Assembly: GCF_029989365.1 (NCBI RefSeq)
Contig: NZ_JAPRAQ010000004.1
Location: 62,001-126,000, forward strand
Length of the DNA stretch: 64,000 nucleotides
Origin: Bradyrhizobium sp. Arg816
GTDB taxonomy: Bacteria; Pseudomonadota; Alphaproteobacteria; Rhizobiales; Xanthobacteraceae
Direction: 5' to 3'
Shown one piece after another: positions 37,341-45,095 of this stretch. Numbering within the stretch: position 1 is the stretch's first letter; each line of letters starts with the position of its first letter. The translations under genes were made by a program, and so were the position numbers. The notes under the pieces are model-generated. The model saw nothing but the letters and a program-made list of their open reading frames with translations, was not told where the DNA came from and made no database searches.

Positions 37341-38309
37341 TTTGCCGCGTATCGCGTCCCACCAGGGACAGGTGCCGGCCATGCGTTCGTAGTTGCCTTC
37401 CATCACCTGGACAGGGGCGCGGCGAGTCTCGGCGGGTGGGGTGGGCGCGCCGATGTCCTCGAACAGGCCCTTGTGGCCCCAGAAGCTGCCGAGATTGGTC
37501 ATTTCCACGGGCGGCATTACATCGTCGACCTCCCTGCCGCCCCAGCCGCATTCCACGTAGATATCCGACGGGGTGCGCATGTAATACGACGTCATGAGAT
37601 CGTTTGGGTGGCGGCCGAGTGTGGCGACGATTTGCTCCGGCGTGCTCTGCAGCAAATCGTAACCCTGGCCGACATCGTCGAGCTGATAGTATTCGACGAG
37701 CAGGTGATGCATGCTGCGCACTGGCGCGGCCACGAGAGCCACACTGTGGTGGCGTGCGTTGACATGCATGAAGTAGGCCCTCAGCGGGGCAACCATGAAG
37801 TCGCTGATGCGAAACCCCAGCAGGTCCTTGTAGAAGGCCAGGGCGGCATCGATGTCGGGGAATGTCAGAAGGGTGTGGCCCATGCCGTGTGGGCCGGTGC
37901 GGAAGCCGGAGACGTCGCGGCCAGGCAGAAAGACCGTGTCAGCTACCTGGGCGCCGTGGAAGGCCTCCAAACGGTTGCCGGCGGGATCGGCAAAGGAGAT
38001 CAGCTCCATCACACAGCGCTGGTCCGCCAGCGCTGTGGGCTCGCGCTTCACGGCGACGCCAGCGGCTTCGAGGCGAGCAGCGAGCGAGTCGAGAGCCGCG
38101 GCATTGGTGACTTCCCAGCCGAAGACCTGAGCGCCCGGCTCAATGGCCCGGTCGATGAACAGGCGCTGTTTGCGGTCGTCCATACGGAAGGCACGCACCG
38201 AGCTGGCGCGGTCCACGGTCTGCATGCCAACTTTTGATGTGGCGAACGCGGCCCAATCATCGAGGTTCGACGCGCCGACGCCGAGATAACCAAAGGCCTG
38301 GATTTCCAT
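37332..38309 (-). CDS. Extradiol ring-cleavage dioxygenase (2,3-dihydroxybiphenyl 1,2-dioxygenase type)
   Basis: 325 residues. There are two vicinal-oxygen-chelate domains (about 1-120 and 140-290). The Fe(II) ligands appear as His near 145 (GMGHTLLTF), His near 202 (SMHHLLVEYYQLDDVGQGYD) and Glu near 253 (DIYVECGWGG), the 2-His-1-Glu set of BphC-like enzymes. It cleaves a catechol next to the hydroxyls in aromatic breakdown; the real substrate is unknown. It stands alone, without hydrolase or ferredoxin partners, and its 3' end is joined to the IS5 remnant. Confidence 0.9.
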   Translation of the reverse strand: MEIQAFGYLGVGASNLDDWAAFATSKVGMQTVDRASSVRAFRMDDRKQRLFIDRAIEPGAQVFGWEVTNAAALDSLAARLEAAGVAVKREPTALADQRCVMELISFADPAGNRLEAFHGAQVADTVFLPGRDVSGFRTGPHGMGHTLLTFPDIDAALAFYKDLLGFRISDFMVAPLRAYFMHVNARHHSVALVAAPVRSMHHLLVEYYQLDDVGQGYDLLQSTPEQIVATLGRHPNDLMTSYYMRTPSDIYVECGWGGREVDDVMPPVEMTNLGSFWGHKGLFEDIGAPTPPAETRRAPVQVMEGNYERMAGTCPWWDAIRGKTR

Positions 38310-38471
38310 GGTCTATCCTCCCTGGTTGTTTTCTCGACAAGGGTAAGAGGCAGCGAGCGCCATTGCAACGGGAGTATTGAGGCGTTTACTCGTCAACCGA
38401 CAGCGACATTCCGCTGTGATAGCGACAGCCGGAATGGCGGACATCATAAATTCACGCTGCCAAGTCGGCTG

Positions 38472-38864
38472 ATGGCCCATCAGCGAGTGACGCCCCGTCT
38501 GATGGAGGTCCGCTTATTCGGGCATAGCGGACTAGATTTGCTCACCCTAAGTTCTTCCCATCTTGACCCATACCGGAAGTCACGCCCGTTATTCGCGTTC
38601 GACGTTAATGGTTCGATTGCGGCGTGCAACCTTAATCCGGTTCAACAGTCACGCTTGAGCGGCATCCAAATGAAGGGTTGTCTGGGTTGCGCTTGGAATA
38701 TTCCTGCACCGATCCTTGGAGTCGGCTTCTTTCGGCTGAACTTTTACGATATCCATGTCCGCTATCGCCTGATGGTCGAATTTCAGGATGGCGATCAGGT
38801 CAAGACCGGATCAAGCACGACCCAAATGGAAGTCTCTTGGGATTCGCCCGCCGCAGCGCGTTGA
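38472..38864 (+). CDS. Uncertain hypothetical protein
   Basis: 130 residues possible. Nothing is recognised, and the start lacks a clear ribosome site. The second half (PILGVGFFRLNFYDIHVRYRLMVEFQDGD) has beta-strand-like alternation that could be real. It lies alone between the dioxygenase and globin genes. Confidence 0.3.
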   Translation: MAHQRVTPRLMEVRLFGHSGLDLLTLSSSHLDPYRKSRPLFAFDVNGSIAACNLNPVQQSRLSGIQMKGCLGCAWNIPAPILGVGFFRLNFYDIHVRYRLMVEFQDGDQVKTGSSTTQMEVSWDSPAAAR

Positions 38865-38993
38865 TCCGCTGCCGCAGCACCACAATGTGATCATCGTCCC
38901 AAGATCAGTTTGCACAAATCCAACATCGAGCAGCAGCATCGCCCGACCAACCGCCATCGGATTGCGTTTACAATAGGGACAGGGAGGCCGTAA

Positions 38994-39401
38994 TCAGACG
39001 TAGGCCGCCGCCTTCATTTCACCGGCGAGTTCATTGTAGCAGACCGTCCATGCCTCACGGGCGGCGGGCGTGAAATCTTCTCCAAGCGCCTGTTCGAGGG
39101 TCCAGAGCAGCGCTTCCCGCACCGCGTCGTAGTCGGCGAGCTTGACGCCATACTCGACATGACGGACGGCGAGATCACGCAACGCAGTCGAAACCTGATC
39201 CGGCTCGGGCAAATTGTACACGACCATAGCGAGCATGCTCATCAGCTTGAGGGCCTGAATGCGCATGTTTTTGTTGAACAGCGGCCGGAAACTCGGATTC
39301 TTGGCGAGTAGCCGCTCGTAGAACAACGCCCCGGCGACCTCCGGCATCACTGCCAGCCCGGCGAAGGTGCTCTGGACAAGTTCCCGTTGCGCTGTATTCA
39401 C
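38994..39401 (-). CDS. Single-domain globin (bacterial haemoglobin)
   Basis: 135 residues from GTG 39401. The globin fold is visible: AGALFYERLLAKNPSFRPLF (helix B-C/CD), an E-helix region MRIQALKLMSMLAMVVYNL, and the proximal His in LAVRHVEYGVK (helix F), followed by G and H helices (EALLWTLEQALGEDFTPAAREAWTVCYNEL). It is of the Vitreoscilla/flavohaemoglobin type without a reductase domain. The likely role is O2 or NO binding in the cytosol. The ribosome site GGGGAG lies in a duplicated leader, and a decayed second copy sits 250 bp upstream. Confidence 0.9.
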   Translation of the reverse strand: MNTAQRELVQSTFAGLAVMPEVAGALFYERLLAKNPSFRPLFNKNMRIQALKLMSMLAMVVYNLPEPDQVSTALRDLAVRHVEYGVKLADYDAVREALLWTLEQALGEDFTPAAREAWTVCYNELAGEMKAAAYV

Positions 39402-39404
39402 GAT

Positions 39405-39442
39405 GTTTTTTCTCCCCTGCGGCGTTTTTTCTCCCCTGCGGC
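39405..39442 (-). repeat. Tandem 19-bp duplication in the globin leader
   Basis: Two identical units GTTTTTTCTCCCCTGCGGC (39405-39423 and 39424-39442, plus-strand sense) adjoin the globin start. Read on the minus strand, each contains GCAGGGGAG, so the Shine-Dalgarno sequence is duplicated. Confidence 0.85.
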
Positions 39443-39644
39443 GCCCCTCACTCGTCTAAACGCAACGCTACACTAGGCATGGCGGACCATCCCACAGCGT
39501 ACAAGCGTCACGTGACCTGACAGAACGCCTTATCTCCTCGGCCCACCAATTCCATGGGCCGGAGCATCATTCACATAGAAGCGGCTGCGATGTCGTCTCA
39601 TCTAGCGCCATGAAACGTCTCACCAAGCGCCAAGCGGGAGATCG

Positions 39645-39767
39645 TAGTCAGAACGCCGGCCGCCGCCCTCATTTCACCGGCGAGTTCATCGTAGTAGACC
39701 GTCCGCGCCTTGTGGATAGGGGGCGTGATGTTCCTGCTGCGCAGCGTTCACGATGTTTCTTGCCCTG
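39645..39767 (-). pseudogene. Globin gene remnant with internal deletion
   Basis: The plus-strand segment 39647-39735 matches the 3' end of the intact globin gene (shared CTCATTTCACCGGCGAGTTC and flanking bases), and 39738-39767 matches its start and leader (GTTCACGATGTTTCTTGCCC against ATTCACGATGTTTTTTCTCC). About 280 bp between them are missing. It is therefore a second globin copy that lost its middle. Its leader end lies within the last codons of the AraC gene. Confidence 0.8.
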
Positions 39768-40752
39768 TCGTGCGCAGGCCGCTCGCTCGTTCTTGCGAGA
39801 CCGCGCGTAGCATAGTGGGCGGGCTACCAAACTCGCTTGCGAACGCGCGATAAAATGTTGCCATACTGTTGAACCCCCAGCCAAAAGCGATGTCGACCAC
39901 CGACCGGCCAGTTCCCGTCGCCCCGGCGATCGCCTCGCGGCACCGGAGCAGTCGCTGGCGCGAAACGTATCGGGCGAAACTAACATTGTTCGCCTCGAAC
40001 AGTCGGTACAACTGGCGCGCCGACATGCCGAGTGCGACGGCGGCGCTGGCGGGCGTCAGGGTGGGATCGGCGAGATGCAGATCGATATAGCGCTTGGCTG
40101 CCGCGAGCCGCGCCGAGTGCGGCGAATCCCGCCCGCGATAGGTGCCCTCGTCGGAGGCATTACAGGTCAGTGCCACGAGGCCGCAGAGATTGCGCAGCAC
40201 GGCTTCACTAAGTGCCTCGGGAAGCAGCGGCGCTTGCACCTTCGCCGCATCGATAGCTGCGCCTAGCAGCAAGCCGAGCGGCGACGCGCCGGGCAGCCGA
40301 AAGGGACACTCCAGTCGGCCCCCGGTTATAATCGGCGAGAGCGCGGCCCGCGGGATGATCAGCATGTCGTACGAGGCAGGGCCTTTCGATTCCGCGTCGA
40401 ATTGCCATTCGGTTGAGCTTATGCAGAAATCGCCGGCTTCATGAATAAGGTCGACCGGCGTGCTGCGTGGGGCGGCCCTCCAGATCACCGGCACGCGAAA
40501 TCTGCGGACGAAGAACGCTTCGGACTTGTCCTTGGCAACATCGGCCGCTGTGCGTTGGACCCTCTCGAGTTCCGATTTGATATCTAGCAGCGCAAATTCG
40601 CCGGCAGTCGATCCGCTCGCTTCCGCGCGAAAGGCGGCGGGATTCGGGACCTCGCCCGGCGTGATGCTATGGGCCTGCTTCGCGAAATAGTCGCACCAGC
40701 ACCTCACGCGGTCGCGCGGCTCTATATGTTCCGTGGAAAAAGAGACTTGCAT
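39748..40752 (-). CDS. AraC/XylS-family transcriptional regulator
   Basis: 334 residues. The N-terminal half is an AraC_binding_2-type ligand domain (FSTEHIEPRDRVRCWCDYF...). The C-terminal 100 residues carry two helix-turn-helix motifs: LTPASAAVALGMSARQLYRLFEANN and VVDIAFGWGFNSMATFYRAFASEFGSPP. It is a likely activator of a catabolic or stress gene; the nearby globin or extradiol dioxygenase are candidates. Its last eight residues are encoded in sequence matching the globin leader remnant, so the original C-terminus was probably different. Confidence 0.9.
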   Translation of the reverse strand: MQVSFSTEHIEPRDRVRCWCDYFAKQAHSITPGEVPNPAAFRAEASGSTAGEFALLDIKSELERVQRTAADVAKDKSEAFFVRRFRVPVIWRAAPRSTPVDLIHEAGDFCISSTEWQFDAESKGPASYDMLIIPRAALSPIITGGRLECPFRLPGASPLGLLLGAAIDAAKVQAPLLPEALSEAVLRNLCGLVALTCNASDEGTYRGRDSPHSARLAAAKRYIDLHLADPTLTPASAAVALGMSARQLYRLFEANNVSFARYVSRQRLLRCREAIAGATGTGRSVVDIAFGWGFNSMATFYRAFASEFGSPPTMLRAVSQERASGLRTTGQETS

Positions 40753-41082
40753 GACGAGCCCTATGGAACCGACCGAACGTCCAAGGTTCCCAATCTTAAA
40801 CAGATCGCATGGGTAAAGCGAGGGTGCGAGACTCCCACTGTCGGAGGGGTCATCCGACGCGGTGTGGTCCCATCGCTTCTCGGTTTCGGCGGCCGAGATG
40901 GCCGCCGCACTCTCCTGTTCGAGGAAGACCCAGATGGCCCACTAAACAGCAACCGAAGTCCGATCGGCGGAGAATGAGACATCGTGCGGCGCTCACTGGG
41001 ACGACGGCGGTGATGTGCGGCCCTACAGTCATTGAGATCGAAGTAAGGCAGAGGTTGCAAATTTTCTTGCAGAGAGATCGTG

Positions 41083-42420
41083 ATGACCGATGCCCGCATC
41101 AGGAGACCGTCACTGATCAATCCGCGGAATGATGAGTATCGGGTTGAGGCGGAAGTCACGACCAGCGATGATACGGTGACCGTCGGTCAGCGACAACCAA
41201 GTGTAACCGCTGCAGGTCTGCCGGAGTCTATCCTACACTACGTGATGCGGACGAAAGATAGCGTTCTTCTCCACGAAGTCGCAGACGGCGATCTCCAAGA
41301 ACGGGAGGCGAGGATACGGCGGCTGGTGGATGCCAACATCATCGGCATCTTCGTCTGGGATCTTGACAGCCGGATCATCGATGCCAACGAAGCTTTTCTA
41401 CGCATCGTCGGATACGATCGCGACGATTTTGTCTCCGGTCGACTGCGCTGGCGGGATCTGACGCCCACTGAATGGCGCGATGCCGACGACCGACGTGTGG
41501 CGGCGCTAGAGGCGACCGGATTCGCGCAACCTTATGAGAAGGAGTACTTTCTGAAAAGCGGCGGGCGCGTGCCGGTGCTGGTCGGGGCAGCGACGTTCGG
41601 CGGGCGACACGACCAGGGCATGGCCTTCGTGGTGGACTTAACCGAGCGCAAGCGGGCGGAGGTGGAAATTCGCGAAAGCGAGCGGCGTTACAATGAGGTG
41701 CAGATGGAGCTCGTGCATGCGAATCGAGTCGCATCAATCGGGCAGCTCTCGGCTTCGATTGCCCATGAAGTCAACCAGCCGATCGGGGCGACGCTCAACA
41801 ATGCCTCTGCGGCGTTGCACTGGCTGAGCAAAGAACCGGCAGATCTAGAGAAAGCTCGGCAGGCTCTCAACCGGATCTTTGCAAACGGCAATCGCGCCAG
41901 CGAGGTCATCGGCCGGATGCGCGCGCTTTTGAAAAAAGCACCTCTCCGGAAAGAAGACGTGGACATCAACCGAGCAATCCTCGAGGTCATCGCCCTGACC
42001 CGTGGCGAAGTCGTGAAGAATGGCATTTCGGTGCAGTCGCATCTCGTGGACGACTTGCCGCTCATTCAAGGAGATCGGGTCCAGTTGCAACAAGTGATTA
42101 TGAATCTGATCATCAACGCCGTCGAAGCGTTGAGCTCGGTCAGCGACGGGGCGCGAGAATTGGTGATCACCACTGGTAAGGGAGAGCCGGGTGGCGTGCT
42201 CGTCGTAGTGCGGGATTCGGGTCCTGGTTTAAGTTCACCGGATCTCGATCGCATCTTCGACGCCTTCTACACGACAAAGCCCGGCGGCTTGGGGATGGGT
42301 CTATCGATCTGCCGCACCATCATTGAAGCGCATGGGGGCCGACTGTGGGCCACTGCCGCCCAACCTCAGGGGGCGACTTTTCAATTCACGTTGCCTGCAC
42401 AGTCAAATCAGGCAGCGTGA
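41083..42420 (+). CDS. PAS-domain sensor histidine kinase
   Basis: 445 residues from ATG 41083 with AGAGAG upstream (GTG one codon earlier also possible). A PAS domain spans about 72-195 (LVDANIIGIFVWDLDSRIIDANEAFLRIVGY...VDLTERKRAE). The HisKA domain has its phospho-His near 228 (SASIAHEVNQPIGATLNN), and the HATPase domain shows IMNLIINAVEAL (N), VRDSGPG (G1) and GLGMGLSICRTI (G2). No membrane helix or receiver is present, so it is a soluble kinase. No response regulator is adjacent. The first 70 residues (PESILHYVMRTKDSVLLHE) look like the stub of a GAF region from a longer kinase. Confidence 0.9.
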   Translation: MTDARIRRPSLINPRNDEYRVEAEVTTSDDTVTVGQRQPSVTAAGLPESILHYVMRTKDSVLLHEVADGDLQEREARIRRLVDANIIGIFVWDLDSRIIDANEAFLRIVGYDRDDFVSGRLRWRDLTPTEWRDADDRRVAALEATGFAQPYEKEYFLKSGGRVPVLVGAATFGGRHDQGMAFVVDLTERKRAEVEIRESERRYNEVQMELVHANRVASIGQLSASIAHEVNQPIGATLNNASAALHWLSKEPADLEKARQALNRIFANGNRASEVIGRMRALLKKAPLRKEDVDINRAILEVIALTRGEVVKNGISVQSHLVDDLPLIQGDRVQLQQVIMNLIINAVEALSSVSDGARELVITTGKGEPGGVLVVVRDSGPGLSSPDLDRIFDAFYTTKPGGLGMGLSICRTIIEAHGGRLWATAAQPQGATFQFTLPAQSNQAA

Positions 42421-42941
42421 ATTGAACATCTTGCAGCGGGCCAACAGCGGAGCAGATGGCTTCCGACGTTACGAATCTTGATATGTCGCTTGGAGTTTGC
42501 GATTTCAAGCACGCGCCCATCGCCCCGTGACCGGTTCGGGGGCGACTTCGGCTTGTGGCCCGTGGCTGACCTCCGCCCACTGTGCTGCGATGTCCGCTCC
42601 CAAGAGTTGACCCGACCATAGTCATGCTGCCTGCCGAGGGCAGCGTTTGACCCTAAGCCGAACAACACAGCAGCCTCCGCGATGTCGGCTGACTCACGAG
42701 AGACCGGACGTTGTACGATGGTTGCGATGACCGCCGCTCGTCACCCCCACGTGACATCGGCAGCCTTTGAACCTTAGGGTTCGCATCGCAGACGTAGCAA
42801 CGAGCAGGATTTTTAGAAGTCGTCCAATTGTCTGGAGTTGGTCCGACACCATGCGGTTCGTATCAGAAAGGCCGCGCAGTTTGAACTAACGCATTTTGAG
42901 GATTCGCGGCGCTAATTTCTTGTTTTCTTAGAGAAATTGCC
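42421..42941. other. Gene-free stretch
   Basis: 521 bp where no frame on either strand has both a ribosome site and protein-like composition. The segment around 42590-42665 resembles decayed intergenic repeat sequence, but I cannot match it to another copy in this window. Confidence 0.4.
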
Positions 42942-43313
42942 ATGACGAAAATACCGTTGATGACCGTTAACTCGGCGACATTGATCCTGGTACTGGTCTC
43001 GCACTTGGCAGCGCACGCGCACGATCCTAACCGCCCCCAACTCAATCAATGGTTCGACAGCCTCAAAAGTGACAAGGGGGCATGCTGCTCAAACGCGGAC
43101 GGAATACCAGTCGCTGGCCCTGACTGGGAGAGCAAGGGCGGCGGATACCGCGTCCGCTTGTACGGAGAATGGTGGGACGTGCCACCGGAAGCGGTGATTG
43201 TCGGACCCAACCTCATCGGACGGACCATTGCGTGGCCCGTGTATGAATATATCGATGGCATGCCAGCACGCGTGACCGATATTCGCTGCTTCATTCCGGG
43301 TCCGATGATGTGA
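42942..43313 (+). CDS. Small exported protein
   Basis: 123 residues. An N-terminal hydrophobic segment (LMTVNSATLILVLVSHLAAHAHD) is a signal peptide with likely cleavage at AHA. The mature part has a CCSNADG motif and a C-terminal RCFIPGPMM. The fragment GGGYRVRLYGEWWDVPPEAVI resembles a family of small rhizobial periplasmic proteins with no known function. It lies alone between the kinase and a minus-strand gene. Confidence 0.75.
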   Translation: MTKIPLMTVNSATLILVLVSHLAAHAHDPNRPQLNQWFDSLKSDKGACCSNADGIPVAGPDWESKGGGYRVRLYGEWWDVPPEAVIVGPNLIGRTIAWPVYEYIDGMPARVTDIRCFIPGPMM

Positions 43314-43565
43314 TTCAAAATCAGCAATGTCACTTCCGCCCGTGGCCCCAAGCCGCTCTCCGGCGTCATCGCCACTGCGTCTGCTCTTTGGGCTAGACCG
43401 GACGCACCCTAAGACTGGCAGCACAGCCGATATTGACCCGACTCCGACATGGCAACGTGCGTCGCCGTGCAGCCGATCAACTCGACTTTACGCCATTGGA
43501 GCTTCAAGCTGACGTTCGCCGCCGCGCCGCTGCTGGTCTCGAAGGCACGGCGGCGTCCACGCTCG

Positions 43566-44153
43566 TCACCGCGCGCTGCCCGTGGTTAGCTCTTGCGAGT
43601 GCACCGGGATCATCAGGTGCTCATTGGGTTTGCCGGGGAACATGACGTAAGGCTGGCTCGCGTCCTTGACGTCCAGATCGCGCGGATAGGGACTGAGCAT
43701 CTCACGTGCTGCGCCCCCGACAATCATCACGTGCGGCCCGGTCTGGACCCAATGCTTGTGCGTGTGCCGTTCGGCATGATCATGATTGCTCGTGCCGGTG
43801 TCCCCGGCCAGCATGAAAATCAGGCCGATCTTATTCGGCGGCTCCTGTTTGGCCTGTAGAGCTTTGCGCCATTCCATGGCGTTCTGATCATCGCATTCGG
43901 GCGTTCCGTCATTTCCGATAAAGCACGTAAAACCGTTCGATCCGGTTTGGACGGTCTTCGAAGACCCATCCGGCTGCGTCATGGTGATCGTCGCGTTATT
44001 CGCGACCGACTGCGGGGCGGCGGTCTTCACCTTGGCGATGTACTCTGGTTCGGTCTTCGGGACTTCCTCCGTTGGAAGAGCCGATGCCGACGTGATGAGC
44101 GCTGCCGAAACTACGCAGAACCCAACCGACGCGAGAGCATAGAACCTGTTCAT
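43566..44153 (-). CDS. Exported protein of unknown function
   Basis: 195 residues, ATG 44153 with a near-perfect AGGAGGT seven bases upstream. The signal peptide MNRFYALASVGFCVVSAALI followed by TSASA gives a periplasmic protein. The middle contains FTCFIGNDGTPECDDQNAMEW and a His-rich stretch NHDHAERHTHKHW that could bind metal; the end is YVMFPGKPNEHLMIPV. Proteins of this type are common in Bradyrhizobium-like genomes, but no reaction is known. Confidence 0.8.
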   Translation of the reverse strand: MNRFYALASVGFCVVSAALITSASALPTEEVPKTEPEYIAKVKTAAPQSVANNATITMTQPDGSSKTVQTGSNGFTCFIGNDGTPECDDQNAMEWRKALQAKQEPPNKIGLIFMLAGDTGTSNHDHAERHTHKHWVQTGPHVMIVGGAAREMLSPYPRDLDVKDASQPYVMFPGKPNEHLMIPVHSQELTTGSAR

Positions 44154-44263
44154 GGTTTACCTCCTGCAAAGTGGGCAACCGCACGAACTGTACACCGAAA
44201 CAAAGTGGGCGTATCCTCCCAGGTATGGCAGGGATCTTTCCTTTCTCTATGTGACTCACCAAT

Positions 44264-44353
44264 CTATCGCTCGTACAACTTCGCCATCGCATCGCCGTCG
44301 GCGGCCGTGAAGCCTTCTAGCCAGATCTGATCGGCGGCATGGAGCGCCTTCAC
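44264..44353 (-). pseudogene. Fragment of a SnoaL/DUF4440-like gene (N-terminal end only)
   Basis: The last 30 codons before the stop at 44264 read ADVKALHAADQIWLEGFTAA, then DGDAMAKLYE, the typical first helix and strand of SgcJ/DUF4440-type proteins, then end abruptly. What precedes it in frame is unrelated repeat-like sequence. I take it as a truncated gene remnant. Confidence 0.55.
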
Positions 44354-44503
44354 ATCCGCCTCTGGTCCGGCTGCCTGGATGGATTGGCATGCCCGAATGC
44401 GTCCCTGCGGTGTCCAAGCAGAATCTTTAATGTCGCCTCTTGGCCCAACGCTGACGTCCGACTTAGATGTTTGTAGGTCAGTTGAACATGCCAAAGCGGA
44501 CAT

Positions 44504-44539
44504 CGGCCGCCGGCTGACTTCTTCCATAACAACTCATAC
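44504..44539. repeat. Dispersed 36-bp repeat (copy 1)
   Basis: CGGCCGCCGGC then TTCTTCCATAAC and CATAC match 61898-61933 at most positions. It lies in non-coding sequence next to gene fragments in both places and marks a dispersed element of accessory DNA. Confidence 0.65.
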
Positions 44540-45095
44540 CCGAATGATGGTCCGGCGCTCGGGGGAGCGGGCCCATCGGCCGGAGTGCTATTTGGCCCGC
44601 CGGCGAACTCGCACCTAAGCCGATCTGCCGCGCGGCTTGCTCAGCGGCATGCGCTCCTCAACTCCATCGCGCCGATTTGTCAAAAGCGCGATTCGAGCAT
44701 CGGCCTAAAAGCACCTGACGCTTTATGTGCCGGGATAAGGATGGGCTGTGCGCAGGAGCAACGCGCCTTCAATGGAGTGGGTCGCTCAATTCAAATATAC
44801 CCTCTAAAGTATAATTGCTAGAAGGCTGTAACCATTAGATGAAAGGCCAAAAGCGGGCTTCTTTCTGACTGGGACCGTGTGGAAAAAGACGGCGAGATGT
44901 CTCGGTTATCGGACGGCGGTTATACGAGGCCTAGGCTCTTGCGGTCGCGGGCGCACGAACGTTGAGCGGTAGTGTCTGCTTTTGCTTGGTCACGTTCAAA
45001 CCTTCGTCTGCACGCGATACTTGGCGGCTGCTAGTACTTGTTGCCCCTGGTAACCGATTCATATTGTCGCGGGCACTTTTTATCAGGGGGACGGC
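44540..45095. other. Upstream region of the NERD-kinase-helicase operon
   Basis: 556 bp with no supported gene; it becomes A/T-richer towards 44800-45090. It probably holds the promoter of the large operon. The ribosome site AGGGGGA is at 45085-45091. I see no clear operator palindrome. Confidence 0.45.
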
